Position numbers and translations under genes: made by a program
Shown: one piece after another, positions 26,541 to 34,919 of the stretch
Numbering within the stretch: position 1 is the stretch's first letter
Layout of the letters: the number at the start of each line of letters is the position of its first letter
From: Dinoroseobacter sp.
Lineage (GTDB): Bacteria; Pseudomonadota; Alphaproteobacteria; Rhodobacterales; Rhodobacteraceae
NCBI GenBank assembly: GCA_030066795.1
Contig: JASJAW010000043.1
Coordinates: 25,953 to 89,952 of the forward strand
DNA length: 64,000 nucleotides
Direction: 5' to 3'
Notes under the pieces: model-generated
Database searches by the model: none
What the model was told of the DNA's origin: nothing
The model's input: the letters and a program-made list of their open reading frames with translations, nothing else

Positions 26541-26996
26541 TCAGCAGACGCTTTCCAACTGATCCTTGCTCAATTCGCCCGGAACGATGGTAAATGGGAT
26601 CGGTGAGGCGCCTGCCAGCTTGGTCATGGCCGTTACCAGCGGACCAGGTCCTTTTCGGCCGGAGCCCGCGCCCAAAACGAGAATTCCGATTTCCGTGTCT
26701 TCTTTGATCTGGGCGAGAACTTCATCCACAGGCTCGCCTTCGCGGATAACAAGGTCGGGATCGATATTCTGTTTGTCCCGCATCCACTTCGCGAACACTT
26801 CGAAATGCGCTTCTATGCGTTCGCGAGCTTCTTCGCGCATAACCTCGCCCACGCCGATCCAGTGCTGAAATTCGTCTGGCGGGATCACTGACAGAATTTG
26901 CACGCCGCCACCTGTCTTTGCGGCACGCATGGCCGCAAACCGCATTGCGTTCAGGCACTCGCGGCTGTCATCAAGAATGACAAGAAACTTACGCAT
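26541..26996 (-). CDS. universal stress protein (UspA family)
   Basis: The 151-aa single Usp domain begins with FLVILDDSRECLNAMRFA and has an ATP-binding type loop LGAGSGRKGPGPLV (about residues 115-128, G-x2-G-x9-G-like). The ATP-binding subclass is therefore likely. It lies 79 bp upstream of nfuA. A hairpin and a 48-codon ORF lie upstream on the same strand. Confidence 0.88.
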   Translation of the reverse strand: MRKFLVILDDSRECLNAMRFAAMRAAKTGGGVQILSVIPPDEFQHWIGVGEVMREEARERIEAHFEVFAKWMRDKQNIDPDLVIREGEPVDEVLAQIKEDTEIGILVLGAGSGRKGPGPLVTAMTKLAGASPIPFTIVPGELSKDQLESVC

Positions 26997-27096
26997 GTCT
27001 CAGCGACCTCCGGCGACGATGATGGCGCAAGGGCGCATCGCAAGCAACCGCAGAGGCGGGCAACAAGGAATTGAGTTGTCGGGAGGAGGCAGCGGA

Positions 27097-27120
27097 GCGA
27101 GGCACAGCAGCGTGCCTCGC
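27097..27120 (-). terminator. perfect 9-bp hairpin between small ORF and uspA
   Basis: GCGAGGCAC (27097-27105) and GTGCCTCGC (27112-27120) form a perfect stem around a 6-nt loop. It lies 10 nt past the stop of the small ORF at 27131. No T-run follows on the minus strand, so termination would be weak or Rho-assisted. Confidence 0.5.
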
Positions 27121-27130
27121 CCGAAATCTG

Positions 27131-27277
27131 TTAGGCCGCGGTCGCGAAGCCCTGTTGATAGGACATCGTCACGGTCGGCTGCGGTTTTTTCTTCGTGTCG
27201 CCGGCGGGCGGGGTTGCGGGGCCTGCCGTCGAGGTATCGGTCCGCACGGATTGCGGAGCAGCGTTCAAATACGCCAT
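27131..27277 (-). CDS. putative 48-aa small protein with strong ribosome-binding site
   Basis: The ORF encodes 48 residues (starts MAYLNAAPQSVRT, ends MSYQQGFATAA), rich in Ala, Pro and Thr, with a KKKPQP stretch in the middle. It has no hydrophobic segment and is probably unstructured. The support is the perfect AGGAGG Shine-Dalgarno, 5 nt before the ATG, the GC-rich third positions, the hairpin just after the stop, and a second hairpin in the leader (27309-27333). It lies between trpS and uspA. Product and function are unrecognised; it could also be a leader peptide of an RNA element. Confidence 0.5.
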   Translation of the reverse strand: MAYLNAAPQSVRTDTSTAGPATPPAGDTKKKPQPTVTMSYQQGFATAA

Positions 27278-27308
27278 AAACACCTCCTGTTTTCATTTGG
27301 GAGCGCGA

Positions 27309-27333
27309 CAAATAGGCGAAACACCGCCATTTG
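27309..27333 (-). promoter_or_regulatory. leader hairpin ahead of the 48-codon ORF
   Basis: On the transcript, CAAAT-GGCG pairs with CGCC-ATTTG equivalents (27309-27318 with 27325-27333, one bulged base). It lies about 32 nt upstream of the ATG and just ahead of the Shine-Dalgarno, so it could influence translation. Confidence 0.35.
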
Positions 27334-27390
27334 CCAAGCCCTATGCGCAAAGGAGCTATGCGTTTTTTGCAACGGACTCATCTCAGAGGC

Positions 27391-27399
27391 TGTGGATAA
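27391..27399 (-). promoter_or_regulatory. single perfect DnaA-box sequence
   Basis: TGTGGATAA is the exact complement of the consensus DnaA box TTATCCACA. It stands alone between trpS and the small ORF. There are no further boxes and no AT-rich unwinding region, so it is not an origin. Chance occurrence or a regulatory site are both possible. Confidence 0.3.
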
Positions 27400-27432
27400 C
27401 TCTTTAAGCCTCGAGAAATGGTAGAGTTTTTG

Positions 27433-27448
27433 CTGTTACCGGTAACAG
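27433..27448. promoter_or_regulatory. CTGTTACCGGTAACAG palindromic operator
   Basis: The 16 bp are a perfect palindrome resembling LacI-family operators; the gluconate repressor GntR of E. coli binds TGTTACCGGTAACA-type sites. Four bases further on is a second inverted repeat, CTTTTTCT-AA-AGAAAAAG (27452-27469). The pair lies directly after the trpS stop and about 155 bp upstream of the 48-codon ORF. It might control that ORF or mark the end of trpS. Confidence 0.45.
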
Positions 27449-27471
27449 TGCCTTTTTCTAAAGAAAAAGTG

Positions 27472-28500
27472 TTAGGCGCCAACCATGCCCACGATTTCGT
27501 AGGTGCGCTTAAGAATCGGATGCGCGATCTCCCGCGCGCGGTCGGCGCCATCGGCGAGCATGCGATCGATCTCAGCCGGGTCATCCATCAGACGCGCCAT
27601 CTCAGCAGAAATCGGGCTTAGCTTCTCTACTGCCAGTTCTGCGAGGGCAGGCTTGAAGGTCCCGAACTGGGTACCGGCACCAAACTCCTCAAGCACGGCT
27701 TGCGGGCTTGTCTCTGCCAGAGCCGCGTAAATGTTCACTAGGTTGCGCGCCTCAGCCCGATCTCTCAGGCCGTCCGTGGTTGCCGGAAGCGGGTCCGGAT
27801 CGGTGCGCGCTTTCCGGATCTTCTTTGCAATGGCGTCAGCGTCGTCAGTCATATTGATCCGGCTCATATCTGAGGGGTCGGACTTTGACATCTTCTTGGA
27901 GCCGTCACGCAGGCTCATCACACGGGTCGCCGCGCCCTCGATGACTGGCTCAGTAATCGGAAAAAAATCCACCCCGTAATCATGGTTGAACTTCATTGCG
28001 ATGTCGCGTGTCAGTTCCAGATGCTGTTTCTGGTCCTCGCCAACAGGCACATGTGTTGCATGGTATATCAGAATATCAGCGGCCATCAGGGCAGGATACG
28101 CAAAGAGCCCAAGCGACGCGTTCTCCGAGTTCTTTCCGGCCTTGTCTTTCCATTGCGTCATGCGCCCCATCCAGCCCATGCGCGCCACGCAATTGAAGAT
28201 CCAGGCAAGCTGAGCGTGTTCCGGCACCTGAGATTGGTTGAAGAGGATGGATTTCGCGGGATCGAGGCCGGCGGCGATGTAACCAGCGGCCAGTTCGCGC
28301 GTGTTGCGCGTTAGGGCAGCCGGGTCCTGCCAGACGGTGATCGCGTGAAGGTCCACCATGCAGTACAACGTCTCGAGACCACTCTCGTCCTGCATTTCGA
28401 CGAACCGCTTCATCGCGCCGAGATAATTTCCAAGCGTCAGACCACCCGACGGTTGAATGCCCGAAAGCACACGGGGAGTAAATTTGGCGGCGTCGGTCAT
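27472..28500 (-). CDS. trpS: tryptophanyl-tRNA synthetase
   Basis: Class I aminoacyl-tRNA synthetase of 342 aa that charges tRNA-Trp. The HIGH-like motif is seen as [17 protein letters not shown] (about residues 14-30) and the KMSKS loop as [11 protein letters not shown] (about 203-213). Length and motifs are normal. It is divergent from the rhomboid-like gene at 28580. The two palindromes at 27433-27469 lie just past its stop. Confidence 0.97.
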   Translation of the reverse strand: MTDAAKFTPRVLSGIQPSGGLTLGNYLGAMKRFVEMQDESGLETLYCMVDLHAITVWQDPAALTRNTRELAAGYIAAGLDPAKSILFNQSQVPEHAQLAWIFNCVARMGWMGRMTQWKDKAGKNSENASLGLFAYPALMAADILIYHATHVPVGEDQKQHLELTRDIAMKFNHDYGVDFFPITEPVIEGAATRVMSLRDGSKKMSKSDPSDMSRINMTDDADAIAKKIRKARTDPDPLPATTDGLRDRAEARNLVNIYAALAETSPQAVLEEFGAGTQFGTFKPALAELAVEKLSPISAEMARLMDDPAEIDRMLADGADRAREIAHPILKRTYEIVGMVGA

Positions 28501-28579
28501 CGCGGGGGCTCCGGTCTGGACGTTTTTGCGCGCCTCGCTTACCCGTGGGGGCAGGTGGCGTCAACTAAAGGGCAAAGCG

Positions 28580-29263
28580 ATGAACTCCAATCCCGAAAGC
28601 CCGTTCAACCCGTTGCCTCCCTCGGTTATTGCGCTGTCGGCCGTCATTCTCGGGATTGAGGTTTTGTTCAGCCTTGGCGCCCGTGGGATAATCGGTGGGC
28701 CGGAGGCGGTGGGCTGGCGTCTTGCTGCGCTGGAGGACTGGTCTTTCATTCCGCCGGTTTTCGATTGGATGTTGGCAAACGGACAGTTTCCGCCAGAACA
28801 GATGGCGCGCTTTCTGACCTATCCGCTTATTCACGCGAATTTCACACATGCCGTGTTTGTTGCGATTTTCGTGTTGGCCATTGGAAAAATGGTGTCCGAG
28901 GTTTTTGGCGGCCTGGCTTTCCTGTCCGTGTTCTGGGGCTCTTCGATCGTTGGCGCATTGGTTTACTGGCTCGCTTTGCAGACCGATTTTCCGCTCGTCG
29001 GCGGATATCCAGGCGTTTATGGGCTAATCGGCGCATATACTTTTCTGCTATGGGTATCGCTCGTACACACCGGCGGACCCCAATACCGTGCCTTTGGTCT
29101 CATTGGCGTGTTGCTTGCGATACAGCTATTTTTTGCGGTCTTCTTTGAAACGGGACAAGACTGGGTGGCAGATATCGCTGGCTTTGCTGCAGGCTTCTTG
29201 ATGTCCTTTGTGGTCAGTCCTGGCGGCTGGGCGCGGCTGATGGAGAGGTTGCGCCAGCGTTAG
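28580..29263 (+). CDS. rhomboid-fold membrane protein without catalytic residues
   Basis: The 227-aa polytopic protein has six hydrophobic segments and rhomboid landmarks: HANFTH at residues 85-90 in the second helix and GGYPGVYGLIGAY at 141-153, where rhomboid proteases have GASG. The serine position is occupied by Pro144, and the catalytic histidine region (normally AHxGG) reads VADIAGF, with Asp198. The oxyanion Asn is also not visible. It should therefore be an inactive rhomboid pseudoprotease, perhaps binding or chaperoning membrane clients. The start is the ATG at 28580 after AAAGGGCAAAG. It is convergent with murJ, with 4 nt of overlap. Confidence 0.8.
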   Translation: MNSNPESPFNPLPPSVIALSAVILGIEVLFSLGARGIIGGPEAVGWRLAALEDWSFIPPVFDWMLANGQFPPEQMARFLTYPLIHANFTHAVFVAIFVLAIGKMVSEVFGGLAFLSVFWGSSIVGALVYWLALQTDFPLVGGYPGVYGLIGAYTFLLWVSLVHTGGPQYRAFGLIGVLLAIQLFFAVFFETGQDWVADIAGFAAGFLMSFVVSPGGWARLMERLRQR

Positions 29264-30849
29264 CCGCGTCGCAACGCGGACCGAAATTCCGAGAGTCGAA
29301 AGGCTCCGAAGGCCTGACCAAGACCGAAGTAAGTTCCGATACCCGCTCCGACCACCAGAGCCAGAGCCCCGTAACGAATGGTCGGCGTCACAAGTGCGTC
29401 AGCAAGCAGGGCAGATACGCCCCACACAACCACTCCCATACCGAGCGCTGCGAGCACGATCCGCCCGATGCGCGCTTTGAACCGGTCGTCAAACTCTGCA
29501 GCTTGACCCAGGTCGCGTGCCCCCTGTGCCAGAAACCAAACCATCGCCCATCCCGCGAGCGTGGTGCCGATTGCGGCGGCAATATAGCCGATCAGTGGCG
29601 CAAGGCCGATGGCAAGCGCTGCGTTCACGATCATTGCCCAGATTGCAAATCGGAGCGGTGTCTTCGTGTCTTCGCGTGCGAAAAAGAGCGGTTGATAGAC
29701 TTTTTGCAGCACAAAGGCCGGAAGGCCCAGACCATAAACGGCCACCGCCAGCGCAGTCGCGGCGGTATCTTCGGCCGTGAACCGGCCTCGTTCGAACAAA
29801 ACTGATACGAGAGGCGTCGCAATCACAACAAGGGCCACTGCGGCCGGAATGGTCAGGGCGAGGCTGATCTCGGCAGCGCGGTTGAAGGCATGTTGGCCGC
29901 CTGCATCGTCGCCCGCGCCAAGCCTACGGGAAAGGTCCGGCAGCAGGACAATGCCAATGGCGATGCCCACGACCCCAAGTGGGAGTTGATAGAGCCGGTC
30001 AGCAAAATTCAGCCACGAGATCGCCCCTTCAAAAAACGACGCGACCTGACGTCCGACCAGAAGGTTGATCTGGATGACGCCACCAGCAAGCACCGCTGGT
30101 GCTGCAATGGTTGCGAGGCGTTTCATCTCGGGGGTCAAGCGCGGGCGCTTTGGGCGCAAATCGTATCCCGCGCGTGCTGCGGCCTTCCAGAGCAGCCAAA
30201 ACTGGGCAATCCCGGCCAGAACCACGCCCACAGCCAGAAGCGTCCCAGTATGAAGGCCAGGAACTTCGGTACCCTCGGGCGCCGAGAGGGAAAATGTGTC
30301 GAGCCAGCCAGTCTGAGCCAACAAGAGAGTGGCGATCAAAATCACATTCAAGAGCGCTGGGGCGGCGGCGGCAGCGGCAAACCTTCCAGTAGCGTTCAAA
30401 ACGCCAGACAACAGTGCGGCGAGCGAAATGAAGAGCACATATACAAACACGATCCGCCCAAAATCGACGGCAAGATCAAACCGAACGTCACCGCGAAAAC
30501 CTGAGGCCATGGCCAGAACAAGCCAAGGCATCGCAACCAGCGCCAGAATGGTAAAGACAATAAGAACCGTCGCAAGCCCGGAGAAAGCGTCGCGCGCGAA
30601 AGCCTTGGCATCATCGCCTGTTTCCACGCGCTTGGAGAACATCGGCACAAACGCCATGTTGAACGCGCCTTCTGCAAAAAAGCGGCGGAACATGTTGGGT
30701 AAAGCGAAGGCCACTATAAAGGCGTCCGTCACAGGACCTGCCCCTAGTATCCCGGCGATCAGAATATCGCGGACAAAGCCCAGAATGCGGCTTAGCATCG
30801 TCCAGAGGCCAACGGTCAGGAACGCCGCCACGAGCCGGATTGGCTTCAT
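29260..30849 (-). CDS. murJ: lipid II flippase MurJ
   Basis: The MOP-superfamily transporter has 529 aa and 14 predicted helices and flips lipid II across the inner membrane for peptidoglycan synthesis. The N-terminal GLWTMLSRILGFVRDILIA is diagnostic (about residues 13-31), with a PNMFRRFFAEGAFNMAFVP motif near 50-68. I use the ATG at 30849, which starts MKPIRLV and lies 4 nt after the glnD stop. Co-transcription with glnD is common in alphaproteobacteria. A CCGCGT/ACGCGG stem (29264-29279) lies in its 3' end. Confidence 0.95.
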   Translation of the reverse strand: MKPIRLVAAFLTVGLWTMLSRILGFVRDILIAGILGAGPVTDAFIVAFALPNMFRRFFAEGAFNMAFVPMFSKRVETGDDAKAFARDAFSGLATVLIVFTILALVAMPWLVLAMASGFRGDVRFDLAVDFGRIVFVYVLFISLAALLSGVLNATGRFAAAAAAPALLNVILIATLLLAQTGWLDTFSLSAPEGTEVPGLHTGTLLAVGVVLAGIAQFWLLWKAAARAGYDLRPKRPRLTPEMKRLATIAAPAVLAGGVIQINLLVGRQVASFFEGAISWLNFADRLYQLPLGVVGIAIGIVLLPDLSRRLGAGDDAGGQHAFNRAAEISLALTIPAAVALVVIATPLVSVLFERGRFTAEDTAATALAVAVYGLGLPAFVLQKVYQPLFFAREDTKTPLRFAIWAMIVNAALAIGLAPLIGYIAAAIGTTLAGWAMVWFLAQGARDLGQAAEFDDRFKARIGRIVLAALGMGVVVWGVSALLADALVTPTIRYGALALVVGAGIGTYFGLGQAFGAFRLSEFRSALRRG

Positions 30850-30853
30850 TGGT

Positions 30854-33598
30854 CTACAGGTCCCCTTGGGCGCGCTCGGCCCCGTGTTCAATGGCCTTCC
30901 GCAGTCGCTTCTCTATCATCGCCTGCTTCGAAGCGCCGTGCAGTTTGAGGCCGAACATGTCTTTCACATAGAAAGTGTCGACCACCTGTGCGCCATAGGT
31001 CGCGATCTGAGCCGATGCGATGTAGATGTTCGCATTGGCCATCGTACGGGCCAGATCAAACAACAATCCCGGGCGGTCTCGGGTATCGACTTCGATAAGT
31101 GTGTAAATCTCGGAGCCTTCGTTGTCGAAACTGATAGAGGTCGGGAATTTGAACTGGGCTTCCCGCTTCTTGACGCGGTCCTTGGTCTCGAATTCTTCGC
31201 TGGCGATCACCTCGCCTGAGAGCGTCTTGTCGATCATCTTTTTCAAACGCGCATGACGATTTTCGGCAAAGGGTGCGCCATCTCCATCCTGGACCCAGAA
31301 GCATGCCGTAACGTAGCCGTCTTTCGTCGTGTAGGTACGGGCGTCCACCACGTTGGCGCCCACCAGTGCCAGTGCGCCGGCAAGACGTGCGAAGATGCCC
31401 GGATGATCCGCCATTGCAAAAGCTACGCGGGTGACATCTCGGTCGGTGTCGAGCGAGATATCGGTACGCACCTCTTCGTCGGTGATGTTGCGGAGCATAT
31501 GCGCGAAAGTCACCTGCACGTCCATCGGCAAACCTTGCCAATAGGGGCCATAGTGACGGCCGGTTTCCAGGCGCAGGTCTTTGGTTGGCCAATCCGGCAA
31601 CGCGTCGCGCAGAGCCTTTTTTGCCTCTGCTTCGCGATTTTCCCGGTTGATGTCCTCAAGCCCGTTTTCAAGCGCGTTGGCGGTTTCGCGGAAGAGTGAC
31701 CGGAGCAGCTGTGCTTTCCAGTTGTTCCAAGTCCCCGGACCCACGCCGCGAATATCGCAAACGGTCAGCACAGTCAGCAGATCCAAGCGTTCCTTGGTTT
31801 TCACGGCCTTTGCGAAATCGCGGATTGTCCGCGGGTCGGCGAGGTCCCGCTTCTGGGCCATATCTGACATCAGCAGGTGATACCGCACCAGCCATTCAAC
31901 AGTTTCGGCGTCGGCCTTGTTGAAGCCCATATGCGGTGCAACCCGACGCGCGATTTGCGCGCCGACGATCGAATGGTCTTCTTTACGCCCCTTGCCGATA
32001 TCGTGCAGCAGAAGTGCTGTGTAGAGGACCTTGCGGTTGACGCCGGTTTTCAGAATGCGACTGGCAACAGGCAGTTCCTCGATCAACTCGCCGCGCTCGA
32101 TTTGCGCAAGGGTGGATATGCATTGAATGATATGCTCGTCGACCGTGTATTGATGGTAGACATTGAACTGCATCATCGCGACGATCTTCTGGAACTCCGG
32201 GATCAGCGCCCCCAGCACGCCCAATTCGTTCATCCGGCGCAAAGCGCGTTCTGGGTTTCCGTGTTTCAGGAGCAGATCGAAGAAGATCCGGTTCGCTTCT
32301 TTATCGGCCCGAACTGACCTGTCCAGCAGATGCAACTTACCTTTGATGAGGCGCATTGCGTCGGGGTGCAAAAGGTAGCCGGTCCGCAGCGCTTCTTCAA
32401 AGATGCGCAGGATGTTTACTGGGTCTTTGAAGAACGTATCAGGGTCGGCGATGGCAAGCCGGTTCTGCCTTACTTCGTAGTTGTCGCGGACTTCTATTTT
32501 GCGCCCCCGGCGCAGCAGCTTGAACAGGCCCGGTTCACGCTTGGCGTGGCTCGCCTCGAGCGATGTCAGAAAGATGCGCGTCAGATCACCAACGCTTGTG
32601 GCGTGGCGGAAATAGAGTTGCATGAAATGCTCGACCGCGCGTCTTCCGTCACGGTCCGTGAAACCCATGCGGTCGGCCACTTCGACTTGCATGTCGAAGG
32701 TTAGTTGATCTGTGGCGCGTCCGGCTATCAAGTGTAGATGGCACCGCACAGCCCAGAGAAAGGTATCGGCGGTGTCAAAAAGAACCTGCTCCTCGGCGGT
32801 GAAGACCCGGAGTTTCACCAGCTCTTCGACGGTTTCGACGCCATGGACATATTTTGCAATCCAGTAAAGAGACTGCAGATCGCGCAACCCGCCTTTGCCT
32901 TCCTTGACGTTTGGTTCCAGCATATACCGCTGGCCACCTTGTCGGCGGTGTCTTGTCTCGCGCTCTTCCAGCTTTGCTTCGATGTAGTCATGGGTCGTGT
33001 TTTGAAAGAGCTCCGTCTTCAGCCTTCCTCGAAGTTCTTCCGCAAGTTCCCCGTCGCCGGTCAGAAACCTGTTTTCCAGAAGCGCGGTCCGGATCGTGTA
33101 GTCTTCACGCCCAAGGCGCAAACAGTCTTTCACCGTGCGCGAGGCATGCCCCACCTTGAGCTTCAAGTCCCACAGAATATACAGCGTGGTCTCGATCACG
33201 CTCTCCGCCCAAGGGGTGATCTTGTAGGGAGTCAGGAACAGCAGATCCACATCTGAGTGCAGCGCCATCTCTCCGCGCCCATAACCGCCAACGCAAAGCA
33301 CGCTCAGGCGTTCGCCATGCGTTGGCGTTGCGCGCGGGTGAAAATAGCCGCATGCAACATCAAAGGCGCTGGTGACCACGCAATCCGTCAACCATGCATA
33401 GGCGCGAACCGTTTCACGGGCGCGAAAGGGCTGCTCGGCAAAGGCCTCAGCAATGGCATCAAGGCCAGACTTCCGCGCCTTCATCAGGATTTTTGTCACT
33501 TCGGCGCGGTGGGTTGACCGCTCGCCAGACGTACAGGCCAGATGGAGCGCTTCGCGTACGCTTTCGAAATCGAAGATCGCCTTGGGCGGGCAGATCAT
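30854..33598 (-). CDS. glnD: bifunctional uridylyltransferase/uridylyl-removing enzyme
   Basis: Nitrogen-status sensor that uridylylates and deuridylylates PII proteins in response to glutamine. Domains over about 914 aa: nucleotidyltransferase with GGYGRGEMALHSDVDLLFL (about residues 92-110), an HD hydrolase domain with LLHDIGKGRKEDHS (about 465-478), and two C-terminal ACT domains (about 700-890, DHPGIFARLAGALALVGANV and DRPGLLFDLARTMA). The start is uncertain: I chose the ATG at 33598 (MICPPKAIFDF); a TTG at 33652 would add 18 residues. The neighbouring urea importer fits nitrogen control but lies 12 kb away. Confidence 0.95.
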   Translation of the reverse strand: MICPPKAIFDFESVREALHLACTSGERSTHRAEVTKILMKARKSGLDAIAEAFAEQPFRARETVRAYAWLTDCVVTSAFDVACGYFHPRATPTHGERLSVLCVGGYGRGEMALHSDVDLLFLTPYKITPWAESVIETTLYILWDLKLKVGHASRTVKDCLRLGREDYTIRTALLENRFLTGDGELAEELRGRLKTELFQNTTHDYIEAKLEERETRHRRQGGQRYMLEPNVKEGKGGLRDLQSLYWIAKYVHGVETVEELVKLRVFTAEEQVLFDTADTFLWAVRCHLHLIAGRATDQLTFDMQVEVADRMGFTDRDGRRAVEHFMQLYFRHATSVGDLTRIFLTSLEASHAKREPGLFKLLRRGRKIEVRDNYEVRQNRLAIADPDTFFKDPVNILRIFEEALRTGYLLHPDAMRLIKGKLHLLDRSVRADKEANRIFFDLLLKHGNPERALRRMNELGVLGALIPEFQKIVAMMQFNVYHQYTVDEHIIQCISTLAQIERGELIEELPVASRILKTGVNRKVLYTALLLHDIGKGRKEDHSIVGAQIARRVAPHMGFNKADAETVEWLVRYHLLMSDMAQKRDLADPRTIRDFAKAVKTKERLDLLTVLTVCDIRGVGPGTWNNWKAQLLRSLFRETANALENGLEDINRENREAEAKKALRDALPDWPTKDLRLETGRHYGPYWQGLPMDVQVTFAHMLRNITDEEVRTDISLDTDRDVTRVAFAMADHPGIFARLAGALALVGANVVDARTYTTKDGYVTACFWVQDGDGAPFAENRHARLKKMIDKTLSGEVIASEEFETKDRVKKREAQFKFPTSISFDNEGSEIYTLIEVDTRDRPGLLFDLARTMANANIYIASAQIATYGAQVVDTFYVKDMFGLKLHGASKQAMIEKRLRKAIEHGAERAQGDL

Positions 33599-33638
33599 CC
33601 CGCCTTTGATGAGCGCCGGGGGGGCTGGTCGAGCGGTC

Positions 33639-34814
33639 TCAGAAACCTGCAAGGCCGAAACTCTTGGGTGCCGGAGAAACAATAGTGACTTGCCGGTCAA
33701 CGATCTGGGCGACGGCCAAAGCGCGTTCATTGGTGCCATCCGAGCGCAGACGGAAAACGCCGCTTACACCGGCGAAGCCAGATCCTTGGGTCAGGGCGGA
33801 GGCGGTCAGCGCGTTGGACCCTTGCGACGCTACCAGAGCGCCGATTGCCGCCATGCCATCATAGGCCAGTCCTGCGATGGGATGCGGCGATCCGCCATAA
33901 GCCGACCGATATCGCTGCTCGAATTGTTGGGTTAGGGCCGGATCGGGCAGTGGAAAGACAGCTCCTTGCAAGCCCGGCAGATCCAGCGTGGATGTAGGGA
34001 TATCCCACCGGGTGATACCGACAAGCTGTGTGACAGTCGGGTCAATGCCGTTTTCCGTCAGGAGCTGGCTGAGAAGTGGAACACCGCCTGAGGTGTCATC
34101 AGCAATTACAAGTCCGTTAGCACCACTGTCGCGCACGAGGTCGGCGACATCGCGCACGGTGTTGATAATGCCGTTCTGAGACGCCTCGTAGCCGAGCGTT
34201 CCCGCATTGCCTGCGCCCGACCCGGCAATTGCATTCGCGACCGCATCGCGCCCAATCACGCCAACATCCGTCTGCGGATAGGCCACCACCATGGAGTTAA
34301 CGCCTCGGTTGTTGGCATAGGAGACCACACGTCGCGCTGAGTTATCGAATGTGTTGCCAAGAACAAAGACGTTGCCGCCGGCGATATTGGTGTTGTTCGA
34401 AAAGCTCAGCACATTCACGCGGGCGCTCGACACTGCGATGCCTGCAGAGTTGGCCGAGGCGCCATATACCGGGCCCAGAATGATCTTGGCTCCGTCGCGA
34501 ACGGCATCGCCCGCTACGGTCGCGGCCTGATCTGGATTGCCTGCTGTTGCGTAGACACGCAGATCGATCTGCACCCCGTTCAGATCCGCCATTGCCAGGC
34601 GCGCAGCGTTCTCAAGCGATTGAGCAAGGCTGGTTTCTGCACCATTCGCAGACCCATATGGCACGAGCAATGCGACTGGAACAGCTGCGTTTGTGTTTAT
34701 TGTCGGCCCACCACCAGTAGTGGGAACATCACAGGCTGCAACAGCAAAAGCGGTGCCGATAACCAAGGCGCCTGTGCGCAAAGCCTTGCAAGTCTTGAAG
34801 AAAGCGGGGAGCAT
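33639..34814 (-). CDS. LpoA-like penicillin-binding protein activator (lipoprotein)
   Basis: The 391-aa lipoprotein has a signal peptide ending in the lipobox AVAAC (Cys at about residue 28) and a type I periplasmic-binding fold like LpoA and Leu/Ile/Val-binding proteins (VALLVPYGSANGAETSLAQS, about residues 47-66; ILGPVYGASANS). In other bacteria such proteins activate PBP1A from the outer membrane. Its position ahead of glnD and murJ supports a peptidoglycan role. The match to the receptor fold is clear; the partner protein is inferred. Confidence 0.82.
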   Translation of the reverse strand: MLPAFFKTCKALRTGALVIGTAFAVAACDVPTTGGGPTINTNAAVPVALLVPYGSANGAETSLAQSLENAARLAMADLNGVQIDLRVYATAGNPDQAATVAGDAVRDGAKIILGPVYGASANSAGIAVSSARVNVLSFSNNTNIAGGNVFVLGNTFDNSARRVVSYANNRGVNSMVVAYPQTDVGVIGRDAVANAIAGSGAGNAGTLGYEASQNGIINTVRDVADLVRDSGANGLVIADDTSGGVPLLSQLLTENGIDPTVTQLVGITRWDIPTSTLDLPGLQGAVFPLPDPALTQQFEQRYRSAYGGSPHPIAGLAYDGMAAIGALVASQGSNALTASALTQGSGFAGVSGVFRLRSDGTNERALAVAQIVDRQVTIVSPAPKSFGLAGF

Positions 34815-34919
34815 TTGAGCCTCCGGGCTGCACTCGGTTTATAGGGCATTCGTCGCTGGCGACCGTAGTTAACCCGGCCAGATATGTAAACGGTTGCAAG
34901 CACGCGGCCAGAGAAAGGC

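Noticed and set aside
30329..31219. 296-codon plus-strand frame opposite murJ and glnD
   Set aside because: It crosses the ends of two well-supported genes on the other strand and has no domain or start signal.
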